A DNA stretch of 64,000 nucleotides, taken from Limonium bicolor (taxonomy: Eukaryota > Streptophyta > Magnoliopsida > Caryophyllales > Plumbaginaceae). A program made the position numbers and the translations under genes. The stretch is from NCBI GenBank assembly GCA_023374045.1, contig CM041777.1:479857594-479921593 (forward strand), given 5' to 3'. Positions 35,890-48,100 of the stretch are shown here, one piece after another. The number at the start of each line of letters is the position of its first letter. The stretch's first letter is position 1. The notes below the pieces were generated by a model, which had not been told where the DNA came from, did not search any database, and saw nothing but the letters and a program-made list of their open reading frames with translations.

Positions 35890-38800
35890 TGTAACACCCC
35901 TACTCTAATCGACTCCTAATCATCTTACTTAACAATATAATCGCAGCGGTAATCTCAAAGTCAACTACTGGTGTCACCGTTCCTACTCGCCCATACGAGT
36001 GATAACGTGCTTCCTGATATACTCTTACATACGAAACATTTTCTCGCAGTGACAACAAGAGATAGATCTAAACTTCCCAAACCAAAATATAATACATTCA
36101 CAGTGAGCTTTCTAAGTATCCAAAACCTATACACGTTTCTAGGTTCGTATCAAAATGCAACAGTGCATGTCCGAATAACTGTAATCATACTACCCAGCGC
36201 GTCACTCTCTTTGCCGACACCGGAAGTTGCATACCTGCAAAAATGGTAGTTTGTGGTATGGAATCAGCCCCTGCTGAGTATGTTATTACCTGACTGTCAT
36301 GCACCCTCGGACCATTCAGTTATTTGGTCGAGAGCATGCAAACCATTTTCATGCAAATAGTTTAATATTAAATCTGTAAAGCAACATTATATTTTGCAGT
36401 AAACTCAAATAACAAATAAGCCCCCGGCTCCACATATCGCATCGTAATAGACCACTGAAAGCGTTGTAACGCTTATATGAGTACGTAGACTCCACTCCAA
36501 CTACCAAAGTTCATAGTTGAGTACGTCGACTCGTTCGCGACGAGCAATCCACAAAATCCACCCACGAGCACAGTGACTCGACTCATCCAGTTCACACACA
36601 GATATAAGTACAGTTAAATTAATCCAATTCACAACACACACTTATGAGTACAACGACTTATTCAATCAACACCACCAACATACCACACATGACCACACAG
36701 CATAACCAATGAACAACAAGGCGAAACAACAACGAGAATTATAAACGAGTATGAACTCTCGTCTTTGGCATACACGCCCAAATAATGTTCGCCTAATGTA
36801 CGAGTTATTATAATCGTTCGTAATTGTTCGGTCATGTCTAATGACAACGTCTCATTAGAACGACGTGTCTCTAAGTTACCCATCTCTTTGGCGGGTCACC
36901 CACGGCAGTAGCCACTCCAGCGGTAGAGTCTCCGTCCTACGAACAATCTGTAGTTCGTTGGAAATTTATCCTGATACTTACGGTTACCACACGTATCCTA
37001 GTATCGTTAATGGATCACATTTCACAGCAAGAGCCACATCCTCTTGATAACTCATCTATACCATCCCATCGTTTTATTACTTTCCTTAACACGATAGACT
37101 AAGGTCGTTAGTCTAATCCCGAGTATGTCGACTCGGAATCCAGTGTTAGATACGAGAGCGGCGTTAAAGAGGCCAATGCTCCGTATATAAGTCTCAGATA
37201 ATATATATATCTTATTATCCTGATGCTACAACGTTTACTTACGTTCCTTATGTTACACATATAAGATAGCATCACTGCCGCTAGTTCGTTTTATAATATG
37301 TTCATATATACGAACAGTACTGTTATCGTACAACAGTAATAATAAAGCAACATTAATACACAACTCAAGCATATTAATTCACACAAGCAGACATTCAATC
37401 TTATCACGGATTTTCACACAATGTCTGAACTGAGGAAATCCTCAGAGACAATCAAGCCACATAAATAACATACCGTTCACCCTGAAAGTATTACGGTGGA
37501 GTATGAATCAGCAAGGTCCTATGCTCCGTGCGTCGTCTCTAACAGTCTATACAATACATAATGCTACTGATTAGCATACTGTATAACAACACAAAATTCT
37601 ACGGTACCCCGTACCGTCACTACTAACTCCCGGTTAACCCCCCGTTATTTACTGTCAATGTTGGTCGGGCTTTCGGTTTAACTCGAGGTTGGAAAAGTGT
37701 TACATTACATGCGTAGTCTTATCTCGTATATTAACATACTTATTGTTGGACTTTGTTATCGCATGTAACTTAAACGTATATTTGTAGATCGTATAGTTTG
37801 TTTCTTTATTGCATGTATGATTCTTTGTCATGCACCATACATCTCACCTTAGTATTTATTTTTCTAAGGTTAGTTTTTCCAAGTGTAATGTATAATTCAT
37901 ATATACAAATACGTTGAATTATATAAATCCTTATTATTTCATGTACACTCTTAACATTAGAATTCCATATCCAATGTTTATAATTCTTTTCCCTTCATCT
38001 CATATCATTTTAATTGTGGTAACACATAGTTATTGAACTATATTATATTTTCCCACACTATGACATATATTTATTTATATATATGCATTATAGGGCTTTT
38101 TATTATATGGTAAGTCATTATAATATATATTCATTCTTTTTGATGAATACCTCTTATATTATAAATGTTATAGCTCTTATAACATAAAAACCATATTATA
38201 AATTTCATTCCAAAATAGTAATATTTCCGAACAGCACCTATAATTCCCAAATATTTACAAAATTCACCACATAATTTATATAATGTTTATTATAGTTATA
38301 TAACATATATTATGACATTTAAGTCATTAAAACAATTATAACCTATAGTTATATTTTGTTATAAAATCCAAACAACACTTAAACTCTCGGTTTTTAATTA
38401 ATTCCCACCAACTTCCATAACTTACAAATCAATCCCAAAATATATTCCATTGTTACACTTATAATGTATGCCTTATATTATAATCCTTAAACCTTAATAT
38501 AATTATAACCCATAGTTATAATTTCTCCAAAATACCGAGCAGACCCCATGGTCTATTTAAATTTAATTTCCACCACTTAACTTTCTATATTCACCAATTT
38601 ACCCCAATTTACCCCATTTTAAACATATAGTTTCTAATATCACCAAAACTATATATTATACATATATCTTCATAAACCTTATATATAATCCCAAAATTAC
38701 CAAACCATACCAAAAGGTTATAAATATCATTATTAACCTTATACTTTCTCTAAATCTCGGTTTTACCACATATGTTACCCATGTGTAACAATGTTATGAA

Positions 38801-40987
38801 ATATCTTATAATATACCTAGATAATTCATATAAACTCCAAATTTACCCAAATCAACTTCTAAAAATTCCTAATAATCTAAGGTTTGTACTAAGCTCCATT
38901 TAGTACCCCTAGTTTTCGGAAATCACAATACCACCCCAAGACCTATAAATCTTTTACAATTTAATTATTATCTTAGTATAAGGTAGTATTTTAATTCCTT
39001 AAATTCTCCAAACTTGGTCAAGGTCTCCTACATAGTCAACTTGACTACTAATACCAATTGGGACCCAAACTTTCGGTAATTACCAACAACACCCCATATT
39101 TTTTCTATTTTTACAATTTTTACCCAAAACTTTATAAAATGTTATACTTTTTATTAAATTCATTTAAAAAAACCTAAATTGCTCTTAATTTACCCACGGC
39201 TTTCTAATTCCTTAATAATTACGAATTGGCCCCAACTTTAATTATAAGCATAAATAAAACTAAATAAGCTTATAAACTTAAATTAAAATGGCCTAATGAC
39301 ATGGCCTTATTACAACCTTGAACTTGCAAAATAAATTACACAATAAATGTCTCAAAATATCACATATATATTCGGCCCTCACTTAGGTTTAATTATTTTT
39401 CCACATAATGTCATAATTTGACCATTATGTTAATTAAATCCCTTAAATGACTAGCTTAATTTATCTTAGCCATTTTTTTCCATTTTTAGGTCAATATGAC
39501 CTATATATATATTCACTCTCTCTCGGCCATATATATATATATGCTTAAAAACTACAAAAATCATAAGTTTAAGGTGTTTATACCTTGATTTATCCTTGTA
39601 TAGGCTCGGTCACTTGTAGGAAAATTCACCACTTGATTTAGACATGTTTAATACACCAAAACAAGATATGGTTACACTCCAAGCTTGAGCTTAACCATAA
39701 GGAGTAATTAATGTAAGATTTAAGGCAAAAATCACCTTAAAAATGCAAGGGAAGTTCTAGGTATTTTCGACCTGAACCAAACACACCACAAGGTTTAGAT
39801 CTACCATATTAACATAGGAAATAGTTAGATCTCGAAATTCTACCTTGTTAATAGGTTTTACCTTGGAAAAATGCCTTAAAAGAGAGTATTTCTCTTGGAT
39901 CTTGGTCACCCTTGCTCCAAATGGCTAACCAACAGATCCTATATGAAAAGGAGAAGAAGATGAGGCTATGACCAAAGTTTCACAGCCAAACTCGAAGGGA
40001 ATCAAAAGTTATGAGCTTAAAGCACATTTTTACCTTAAAATGTAGATTTGGACAACCTTGGTCCCTCTACTGGTCTCAACCGAGTTTAGCTCTTGTTATA
40101 ACCTTATAACACTGAGAATAAGCCATAGGAATAGGTGAGCCACGAAATTTTGGTGTTGGTAGTGAAAAGATGAAGAAAAAGAGCTAAAAATGACATTAAA
40201 ACACTTACATTAGGAGCTTAGGAGCTAGACTTGCCTTCCATGCTCAAGAACAAGCTTTGAGAGCTTGAGAGGAAGGAGAGGGCTCGGCTGGGATGGTGCA
40301 GATCGGACAAGGAAGGAAGGAGGAAGTGGGAAAGGTAAGTAAAATTTGAAATAATGTAAAAAGTAACATTATTTTGGAAAAGTCATGTATTAGGTAGCAT
40401 TATTTGTCAATCAATGACTTATGCTCCCTCCTCTCTTATTGCAGCCGGCCTCCATGGTCCAAATGAGTCAATTAATTGACCATTGACCAAGCTTGGTCAA
40501 TGTTGACTCATGCGGGCCCCACTTTAGGGTTTTATTAATATTTTAATATTAAATTTGTAAAAATTCGCAAATTTCTGGAATTAAATTCCTAATATGATAT
40601 AATATGATAAAATATCATATTTAAGGATAATTATAATTTTTAAGCCCATTAAAAATCAATTTAAAAGGCAATCTCACAAAAACGTGCTTTAAGGAGTTTT
40701 AGCGCACATTTTTGTGACACAGGATGTTCCTGAGCTTAGTTCTCCTTGAGAATGGTTTTATTGTGTTCCTTGCTTCATTATAATACTTAGGAATCCACTT
40801 TGGATCCTACTTGGGGTCCCATAACCTTCATGGTGTCTTAAAGCACATTTTTGGCTTTACCGATCTTAAGGTGTTTTGCCTTGTTGAGATCTTTTAGATT
40901 GTTCCCCAATAATATTTAGATGTTTAATAATCATCTTAGATCATTAATAGATCATTTAATTATATTTTAAAGATTAGGGGTATTTCA
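35890..40987 (-). mobile_element. 5' LTR of C (5098 bp)
   Basis: Plus-strand coordinates begin TGTAACACCCC and end GGGGTATTTCA. This uninterrupted copy shows what the left LTR looked like before D inserted (the site is near 37298-37317). It is the longest LTR here. I did not find the U5 hairpin shared by the others. Confidence 0.93.
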
Positions 40988-40992
40988 TTTGG

Positions 40993-41235
40993 TCCCAAGA
41001 TCGGTCGATTTCAGAGACCAATTCCCGTACAAAAATATTAGGCATGACCGACCTTGCAAGTCCGGTCACAAGGTCGGTCTATTCCAAAAACTTAATCCGT
41101 ACACAAAATTCAGGCCCGACCGACCTTGCAAGTCCGGTCCCCAAGGTCGGTCCATTCCACAGACCATTTGTGGCAGGGTAAACTGGGCTAGACCGACCTT
41201 GCAGGTCCGGTCCCCAAGGTCGGTCTGCTCCAGAG
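40993..41235 (-). repeat. 72-bp palindromic array of LTR B, right part
   Basis: Unit starts at 41045, 41117 and 41190 continue the array begun at 13748. Removing C restores one interrupted unit. Confidence 0.9.
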
Positions 41236-43513
41236 CTTTGTATTTAATTGCCCATTTGACTCCAAACTTCACCTTACATATCCTAGCATGTTCTAACCTC
41301 ATTTGGGCACTTCAACCACACCTTAAGACATCCACAAAACTCCTTTAATCACTCACCAAAATTCACCTTAGCCATTACACAAATTCTTGTAGAAATGCTA
41401 ACACTTGTAATGTTTTTCCTTAGGTTTCTAAGTGGCATTTCATACCTATAATAACAACTATTCCAAAATGTCTTCTCACCACTATAACATCATCTCCCAA
41501 GCATCTTTTCTCACTAACCAAAACTCCTTTTATAACTACCTAGAATTGCTCCACAAGTTTATACCTCTCCTTACAAGGCATTATTTTCTCCTTGTGTTCC
41601 AAAGTTTGCATAATTCCTAAACACAATTCTAAATGACTTTGTGTATCCCAAAACACTCATTTGATTCCCAAATCCTTCAAAATAATGCTTAATCATTTAA
41701 ACACTCAAGAGCACCTTAATACATTTTTCTTTCTCTAGTAAAACACCTAGTCATTCCTAACACTTCCTAGTTCACCAAGCTCATTTAAACACTCAAAACT
41801 CTTGTACATTATCCAAATTTTGAGATGGGTTCTACTAGCACATTGTTACACCACAAGCACATTGTTTTCACCATTAAACATCCAAGAACACTTAAATCCA
41901 TCAAGAACATCCTTAAACACAAACCTCACCCAATTTACACTACATCACAATATAGTGCATAATTTAAATTGCTTGGCACTTAGGCCCTTAAATAACATGG
42001 CTCTTAGGCCCTTAAATTGCATAAACCATAAACACTGAATTTCCCACACATATATTGCCTTTGACCTGCAAATACACTCATAATCACAATATGCCCTTAA
42101 TAATCTCCTTGAGAGTATTTACTAACTCATTTACCATTGGCTCCTTAGGTAGTTTTTAATAAGCAACATAAGCTCATTTTTCCTAAGGCATTAAACTACA
42201 TTAGGTTAGCACATTTACCTCTTTTCCTTCACAACTTCCTCACTTGTTTTTTCTTGCTCTTTCTTGTTTAAAATCGGCAAGGACTTTTGATTGCTTGTCA
42301 ACTTTCTAATCAATATACAAGCAATGTAATGAGTATTCAAGCTTCATGCTTAAACCCATTAACAAACCCTAAGTTACATAATGTCTTAAAACATTAAAAT
42401 GATTGTTTTACCTTGGAAATGGAAGAGAGTTGGATTAACTAGCAAGAGAGGACTCCACCTAGTCCTTTGAAGATTGGAATGAAGCTAAAACAAAGCAAGA
42501 GAAAGACACATCAATGGTGATTTTCGGCCAACACAAGAAATGAAGGGAAATGAAGTTTTCTTTGGTTTTTCCTTACCTTGAAGCAAAGGTGATCAACAAG
42601 GCATGAAAAGGCAAGCTCAGGCTCCTTCCATGGTGTTTCTTCTTGGCACCGAAATGGTGGTTTTGGAATTTTGAAAAGACAAAGTTGAAGAGCTTGGCAA
42701 GACTAGAAGAATGGTGGTCTTAGAATTGATTTTGGTTCATGGAGCTAAGAGATACAAGCAAGGGAAGGTGAAGAATGGTGGAGGTGCTGTAGCTTAACCG
42801 GTTTGGAGAAGGAAGGAAGAAGATGCAGACGGTGGGAAATAAGAGAATGAAGGGAATGAGATGGAAGATTGCTTTTGGAAGATATTTGTACAAAAGTAAA
42901 TAGTAACCTTACTTGTTTATTCTTTCTTCCTTATCAAACTAGCTAAGTATGGTGAGTCATACTTAAAAACCGGCCCCCTTAGTAGTTTAGGCTGTTAGGT
43001 GGTCTTTGTTGACCAATTAAATCACTTATATTGACTTATGTTATAAACTAGCACAATTTAGTTACTATTCACAAATTAAGGCACATAATTGTGAAAATTT
43101 TGATTTCCCATTGATTTAGACTTCCTAATGTGATACTAAGTAGTACACATATTAATTAAAGAGTGATGATGGCCATTTAGCCATTCAAAACTCATTTACA
43201 AGACAATTTTTCAAAAATGTGCTTTAAGACTCCTTAAAGCACATTTTGTGTTTTCGAACTTGTTTTCGAGCTTGGTTTTCTCGGGTAATTGATTTAATAT
43301 ATCCATTAACATGTAAATAAAGTCTTGGTAAGCTTATTAAGTCTTAACCAAGGTTATCCCAAGCTTAGGGCATATTTTCGCCCATATTTTCTTTATGGTA
43401 TTTCATTGTGTTTTCTATGGTTTTAATCGTTCACCAATATTTCTGAGGCACTTTTTAGCCTTATAATACCATAATTTAATATTTTAAAACATACCAAGGT
43501 TTGGGGTATTTCA

Positions 43514-43804
43514 ATTACTCTTGCTCTAATGCCTCACTTATATATATATGTATGTATATTAAACATCTAAATATTTCTGAGGCACTTTTTAGCCTTATAA
43601 TACCATAATTTAATATTTAAAAACATACCAAGGTTTGGGGTATTTCAATTACTCTAGCTCTAATGCCTCACTTATATATATATGTATGTATATTAAACAT
43701 CTAAATATTTCTGAGGCACTTTTTAGCCTTATAATACCATAATTTAATATTTAAAAACATACCAAGGTTTGGGGTATTTCAATTACTCTAGCTCTAATGC
43801 CTCA

Positions 43805-43806
<2 letters not shown>
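43514..43806. repeat. 134-bp tandem triplication across the LTR B end
   Basis: The boundary sequence GGGGTATTTCAATTACTC recurs at about 43504, 43638 and 43772, exactly 134 bp apart. Each unit contains the last ~70 bp of LTR B, the ATTAC target duplication and ~60 bp of LTR A. The duplication therefore happened after B inserted. Confidence 0.92.

Positions 43807-43852
<46 letters not shown>
43807..43852. repeat. (TA)n microsatellite
   Basis: About 23 TA units. It is an expansion of the short TATATATATATG tract present in the two upstream 134-bp units. Confidence 0.97.
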
Positions 43853-43856
<4 letters not shown>

Positions 43857-43882
43857 AATATTTAATTTTTTTTGTTTGGACC

Positions 43883-44000
43883 CGACCGACCCAGCCCCCC
43901 TGGGTAGGTCGAAGTCAGAAAGCACTCGGGTTTGAAGATTCCAGTCCGACCGACCCACGACCGACCCAACCCTCTAGGGAGGTCGAAGGCAGAATGCTCA
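43883..44000 (-). repeat. Short palindromic repeat pair in LTR A
   Basis: CGACCGACCCA starts at 43883 and 43947 (64 bp apart), each followed by a partner TAGGTCG or GAGGTCG. This is at the same place in the LTR as the 72-bp arrays of 1, B and E. Confidence 0.6.
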
Positions 44001-45503
44001 TTTTGACTTGGTTACAACTCCATTCTTCTACCCATTTCTTCCCTAAACCTTCATATGCTTTCTAACATGTTTAACCACCTTAAAACATTCTTAATCATGC
44101 TCTAAACCTCCTCAAATCATTACTCAAATTCTCTACCCACTCTTGTTCCCTTTTCCACAATTTCAATTCTCACATTTTGCATTTTGCACTCTTTTGCATT
44201 TTCCAAAATCCTCTGAATGGGTTACACCTTGCCCCCAAGCATTTGACCATTCTAAATCTTTCCTATCCATTTGCATTTAATTACACAAGTTCATCCTCCA
44301 TTTCCAAGGTCATGCTCACTAACTTCTTCCTAGAATTTCTACACACTAAAATACTGTTTTGCTACAGATTTTTATTCTACCATTTCCAAGCCTTTAACCA
44401 CCATCTATGGGTGTCTACTTCCACCAAATCAATCCTTAGATACACCTAGTGAACCCTAGGTCATTTCTCACCCTTAGCAACACCTAAAACATTTTATTTC
44501 TACCAAAATTTTTCCATAACTCACCTATAATCCTTACATTGCCCAAATGCACAATTCCACATTTCCTAGTTCATTCTCTAGCCACATCCACAAGGGATCC
44601 TACCAGCACACACTTCTCAATCAAAATCTCATCCAAAATCTCATCAAGCACAATATAATACAATAACTTAAATGCTTGGCTCTTAGGCCCTTGAATCACA
44701 ATTCAATCAACAAGTTCACAATTCACTCTAACTTTCACCAAACACAATTTTGCTCCAGATTTTGTTTCATCTTTTATTTCCCCATCCCAAAATTTCTAAA
44801 GCATTAAGATAGCATTGAGGTAGGTTTTCTTACCTTGAATACTCAAATTCTCTTTTAAATTCTTCTCTCCTCTTCTCCACTTCTCTTGACCCAAAATCGG
44901 CCAAGGCAAATTGCCCATTTCCAACCCAACATTCAAAACAAGAAATGAGTCTAAGTAAAAACACTTAATCTCAATAATTAAGAATGCTTAAGGCACTAAT
45001 TAAGGGATTACCTTTTGAAACCCTAGAATTGGTTTCTTGCCATGAATCAAAGGGGGGCTCTAATCCACCATTGGAGGCTTAGAGAATAGCTCAAACAAGG
45101 AAAGAACAAGGCAAAAGAATGAGGCAAAATTGGCCATAACAAGAGATGGGGAAAAATGAGTTTTTTTTGAATCTTTTTACCTTAGAAGAGAGAGGGGACT
45201 CCAAGCTTCAAGAATATGTAATTTTCTCTTCAAATGGCCAACACCTATGGAGATGAACTTCATCATTTTGAACTTTTGAAAAGAGAGAAAGATAGAGCTT
45301 GATGAGAGGAAGAAGAATATGTATTTATTTTCTCACTTGGAGCTTTAATGGAGCTTGTACAATAGAGAGAAGGTGAGGAAGCCACGGATGGGGCTTGCAA
45401 AAATCGTTCCAGTTCAGAGGAAAGGGGATAACGTCTAGAGGAGAAAGAAGAAGGAAAGAGAAGAGGGGAAAAAGAAATGAGAGGAGAGAGAGAAGGAAAA
45501 TGT

Positions 45504-45510
45504 TTTTATA
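45504..45510 (-). promoter_or_regulatory. Candidate TATA box of solo LTR A
   Basis: Minus strand GTATAAAAACA is followed about 15-25 nt later by a CT-rich leader. The same TATA-then-CT-rich order is seen in LTR E. Confidence 0.4.
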
Positions 45511-46124
45511 CTTTTTCACTTTTTCTACTTTCTTCTTCTTTTTCTTTACTAACTAGCTAGGTGTGTGTGTAAGCTGATTTTTATTTTAAAAACCGGCCCC
45601 CACTTATACATATGAGCTGGAGCGTTTTTCTTCTTTTACAGAAAATGCTCGTTGATTTACCCAGTTTGGCACTATTCACTAACCAGACCCGTTTTCCAGA
45701 TTTTTCTCGTTTCTTTAATTTTAATGGTTCTTAAGCTCCCATTAATGCTTAATTATAGTTATTTAATTGACTATAATTTTTACGGGTCCATTTGACCACT
45801 TAAATTCACGTTTTTTGGTTTTCTCAAAGAACGTGTTTTAAGACTCCGTTAGCGTTTTAATCCATTATTTGGATCTTTTTTCTTCGAGAATCGTTCCCGT
45901 ATATTAATTAGGCCTAACTAAGCCTTAGGAATCCACCTAGGACCCTAACCGAGGTCGCATTCCTCCTATGGTAACGTAACACTCATTTTTGCGTTTTTCG
46001 CTTTTTAGTGTTTTCTCTTTTCTTTTGGCTTTATTTTCTTCATCAATATTCTTTAGGCACTATTAGATCCTTAAATACCATAATAGAATTATTTAATCAC
46101 CATATTTAGGTTCGGGATATTTCA

Positions 46125-46955
46125 GATTTAAAAAACTTTAACAAAGTTTGGGATCTTATGCTCCCTCCATCCCACTAACTCAGCCTCCGCATACACCCAC
46201 ACAACACAAGGCCTGTGTTTGGTGAACGCTGTTTCGTGGCTGTTTTGGGAGTGGTCCCCACGTGGGACCCACGTGGGTCCTACGTTCTACTCCAATAATA
46301 TACTGCCATATATAAAACAACCACAAAACAGCCAAACCAAAACAACCACAAAACAACCATGGCGAACGCAGCCAAGGAGAATTGTCTTCCTTACTCATAT
46401 CAACTTAATACACACTCTTAGTCGAATGCTAGCCAACTGTCGTCGAGCTGGCAAATAGAAGATAACCGCTGTTTGACATTCAGTAACAAGAGAAGCTGAC
46501 TGGGGTTGGTAGTTTCAGTTCAGACTGGTGTTTTCAATTGGGGATAGAAGGTGAGGAAGTTGTTTTGAGAGCTGGTCAGGGGCATCGTCAGAGATAGAGT
46601 CCAGCTCCTTCCAGAGGAGATTCGTGGTGGAATTCAAGTGGGGATGGTCGGTGGCTTCATTAGTATGTATCCATTCAGGGTGACGGATCCTTCCGTCTAA
46701 TTTCTTCTTCCCTGTGGATGTCTTTGTGCTTCAGCAGCTCTGTTGATATTGATTCAGGAGACCTGGGTTTTTGGTAAGAGCTTCTGCCGCTTGAGTAGTG
46801 GTTGTTAGGGGGAAGTAAGTTTTTGCTTCAAATTCGTTTTCTGGATATAGCGTCTTCAGGTCTGGTGCGGCTGGTGTAGTTTGGAGTCTGAGAGAGTGGG
46901 CTTACCTGTCTGATTGGCTGTTTTTGAAACTTTCAGTTCCACTTGGGCAATTTTG
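46125..46955 (+). other. Flank of LTR A and upstream region of the LINE
   Basis: No ORF1 is recognisable. A hairpin-like MITE (46209-46378) sits here. From about 46440 the base composition resembles the LINE body. The LINE is therefore either 5'-truncated or its ORF1 is degraded; I cannot place its true 5' end. Confidence 0.45.
46209..46378. mobile_element. Possible small MITE
   Basis: The left side TTTGGTGAACGCTGTTTCG...GGCTGTTTTGG is mirrored on the right by CCAAAACAACCAC...GGCGAACGCAGCCAAGG, giving an imperfect inverted repeat over about 170 bp. No clear TSD was identified. Superfamily unknown. Confidence 0.4.
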
Positions 46956-47782
46956 ATGAGCTGCTTATCTCTTAATTGTAGGGGATTGGGACATCCCAAG
47001 GCAATCTCTTGGGTTAAGAGTTTGATCTCTAAGGTCAATCCGGATATTATTTTTTTCAGTGAAACTCATAAGTCATGTATAGATATGGAGAAATTTTTCG
47101 ACAAGTTTCCTCACTATCTTGGTATAGCTGTTTCCAGTAAAGGTAGAAGTGGTGGACTTTGCCTTATGTGGAAGAAGTTCATAGGGTGTTCCCTTTTATC
47201 TCAATCTCCTCATCACATATCAGCAGTCATTTCTTTCCCTGGAAACCTTCAGTTTGCCTTTACTGGATTTTATGGGTGGTCCAATTGGTCTTTGAAACAT
47301 CTCTCTTGGAAATTACTTCTTCTTCTTAGTAAGCAAGTCTATTTGCCTTGGGTGATTGCTGATGACTTTAATCAGATTATGTTTGCCTCAGAAAAGATTG
47401 GAGGCAGAGTTAGACAGGAGTCGCATATGTCCCCTTTTAGAAATGCTATAGTCGAATGTGATCTACATGATATAGGATTCTTTGGAGAAAGTTCTACCTT
47501 TACTAATTGCCGAGAAGGGGAGTTTAATTCCCATAGTAGATTGGATAGAGTTTTCTGTTCTTCTGGCGGTTTGAATATCTTCCCTAATATTTCTGTGGAG
47601 CATTTGCCACGACAAGACTCGGATCATTGCCCTCTGTTCATCAGATTTTTTGGGAAACACAAGGTCCCGGAAAAAGTCTTCAGATTCGAGAATGGTTGGT
47701 GCTTGGATTCCAAATGTGCTGAGATAGTAGCTGATGTGTGGAGTTCTCAGAACTCAGATATCACCATTAGCTTGAATCAGTG
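46956..47782 (+). CDS. LINE ORF2, endonuclease part (interrupted)
   Basis: This encodes the N-terminal endonuclease that nicks the target site for reverse transcription. I chose the Met at 46956 because it begins MSCLSLNCRGLG, the usual start of plant L1 ORF2. An in-frame Met at 46914 would add 14 residues. Visible motifs in order are SLNCRG (metal-binding Asn), FSETHK (catalytic Glu), GRSGGLCLMW, DDFNQI, SRLDRVF and the C-terminal QDSDHCPL (catalytic Asp-His). The usual GDFN motif reads DDFN, a Gly-to-Asp change that may reduce activity (inference). The frame then enters element E after the CAGTG duplication and stops about 20 nt inside the LTR, at 47801. Confidence 0.9.
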
Positions 47783-48071
47783 TTTAATACCCCGGATCTA
47801 AAAATGGCGATTAAATTACTCTAATATGATTATAAAAGGCCTAATGGTGCCTAAAGAGTATTGGTAAAAAGAATAAAACCAAAAGAAAAGAGAAAACTCT
47901 TGAAAAGCGAAAAACGCTAAAATGCGCGTTAAATGAGTATAAGAGATATATGATCTCGAGAGGGTCCGAGATGGATTCCTAAGGCTTAGTTAGGCCTAAT
48001 AAGTATACGGGAATGATTCCCGAAGAAAACGGATCCAAATAATGGATTAAAACGCTAATTAAGCATAAAAG

Positions 48072-48100
48072 CACGTTTTTCGAGAAAACCCGAAAACGTG
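48072..48100 (+). promoter_or_regulatory. Conserved ACGT palindrome in U3 (LTR E)
   Basis: CACGTTTTTCGAG...CCGAAAACGTG forms an inverted repeat about 290 nt into the LTR. Versions occur in LTR 1 (2401-2430) and D (15692-15721), and weaker forms in A, B and C. An ACGT core is a known plant bZIP/bHLH binding core. Function here is inferred. Confidence 0.4.

Larger units (their letters stand above)
13988..40987 (-). mobile_element. Element C: complete minus-strand LTR retrotransposon containing D
   Basis: Two LTRs of about 5.08 and 5.10 kb bound a 5466-bp interior. The 5-bp duplication TTTGG lies at 13983-13987 and 40988-40992. In minus orientation the 5' LTR is on the right, followed by the PBS (35874-35885), an internal polypurine tract, the 3' PPT and the 3' LTR on the left. 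The interior has no recognisable gag, protease, integrase or RT, so the element is non-autonomous. It inserted into a 72-bp repeat unit of B. D later inserted in its 3' LTR. Confidence 0.93.
12239..43513 (-). mobile_element. Solo LTR B inside A, interrupted by element C
   Basis: It begins TGTAACACCCC at 12239 and ends GGGGTATTTCA at 43513, flanked by ATTAC at 12234-12238 and 43514-43518. After removing element C and one TTTGG, its own sequence is about 4.27 kb (12239-13987 plus 40993-43513), the size of one LTR. It is therefore a solo LTR. It carries the U5 hairpin on the minus strand (12332-12353) and an array of 72-bp palindromic units split by element C. Confidence 0.9.
10294..46124 (-). 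mobile_element. Solo LTR A, interrupted by solo LTR B and its nested contents
   Basis: It starts TGTAACACCCC at 10294 and ends GGATATTTCA at 46124, the minus-strand LTR orientation. The 5-bp duplication GATTT lies on both sides (10289-10293 and 46125-46129). Its own sequence is 10294-12238 plus about 43519-46124, roughly 4.5 kb, the length of one LTR, with no interior or second LTR. This makes it a solo LTR left by LTR-LTR recombination. It is closest to LTR 1 by eye. Minus-strand landmarks are a U5 hairpin (10385-10406), a structured block (about 10680-10780) and palindromic repeats (about 43883-44000). A TATAAAA box at 45504-45510 precedes a CT-rich leader. Confidence 0.9.

Noticed and set aside
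13988..40987. The long match between 13988-15417 / 26756-30423 and 35890-40987 as a segmental duplication
   Set aside because: The shared ends, PBS, PPT and TTTGG duplication show that these are the two LTRs of element C.
43807..43852. TA run as a promoter TATA box
   Set aside because: It is a microsatellite expansion of a shorter tract seen in the two upstream units.
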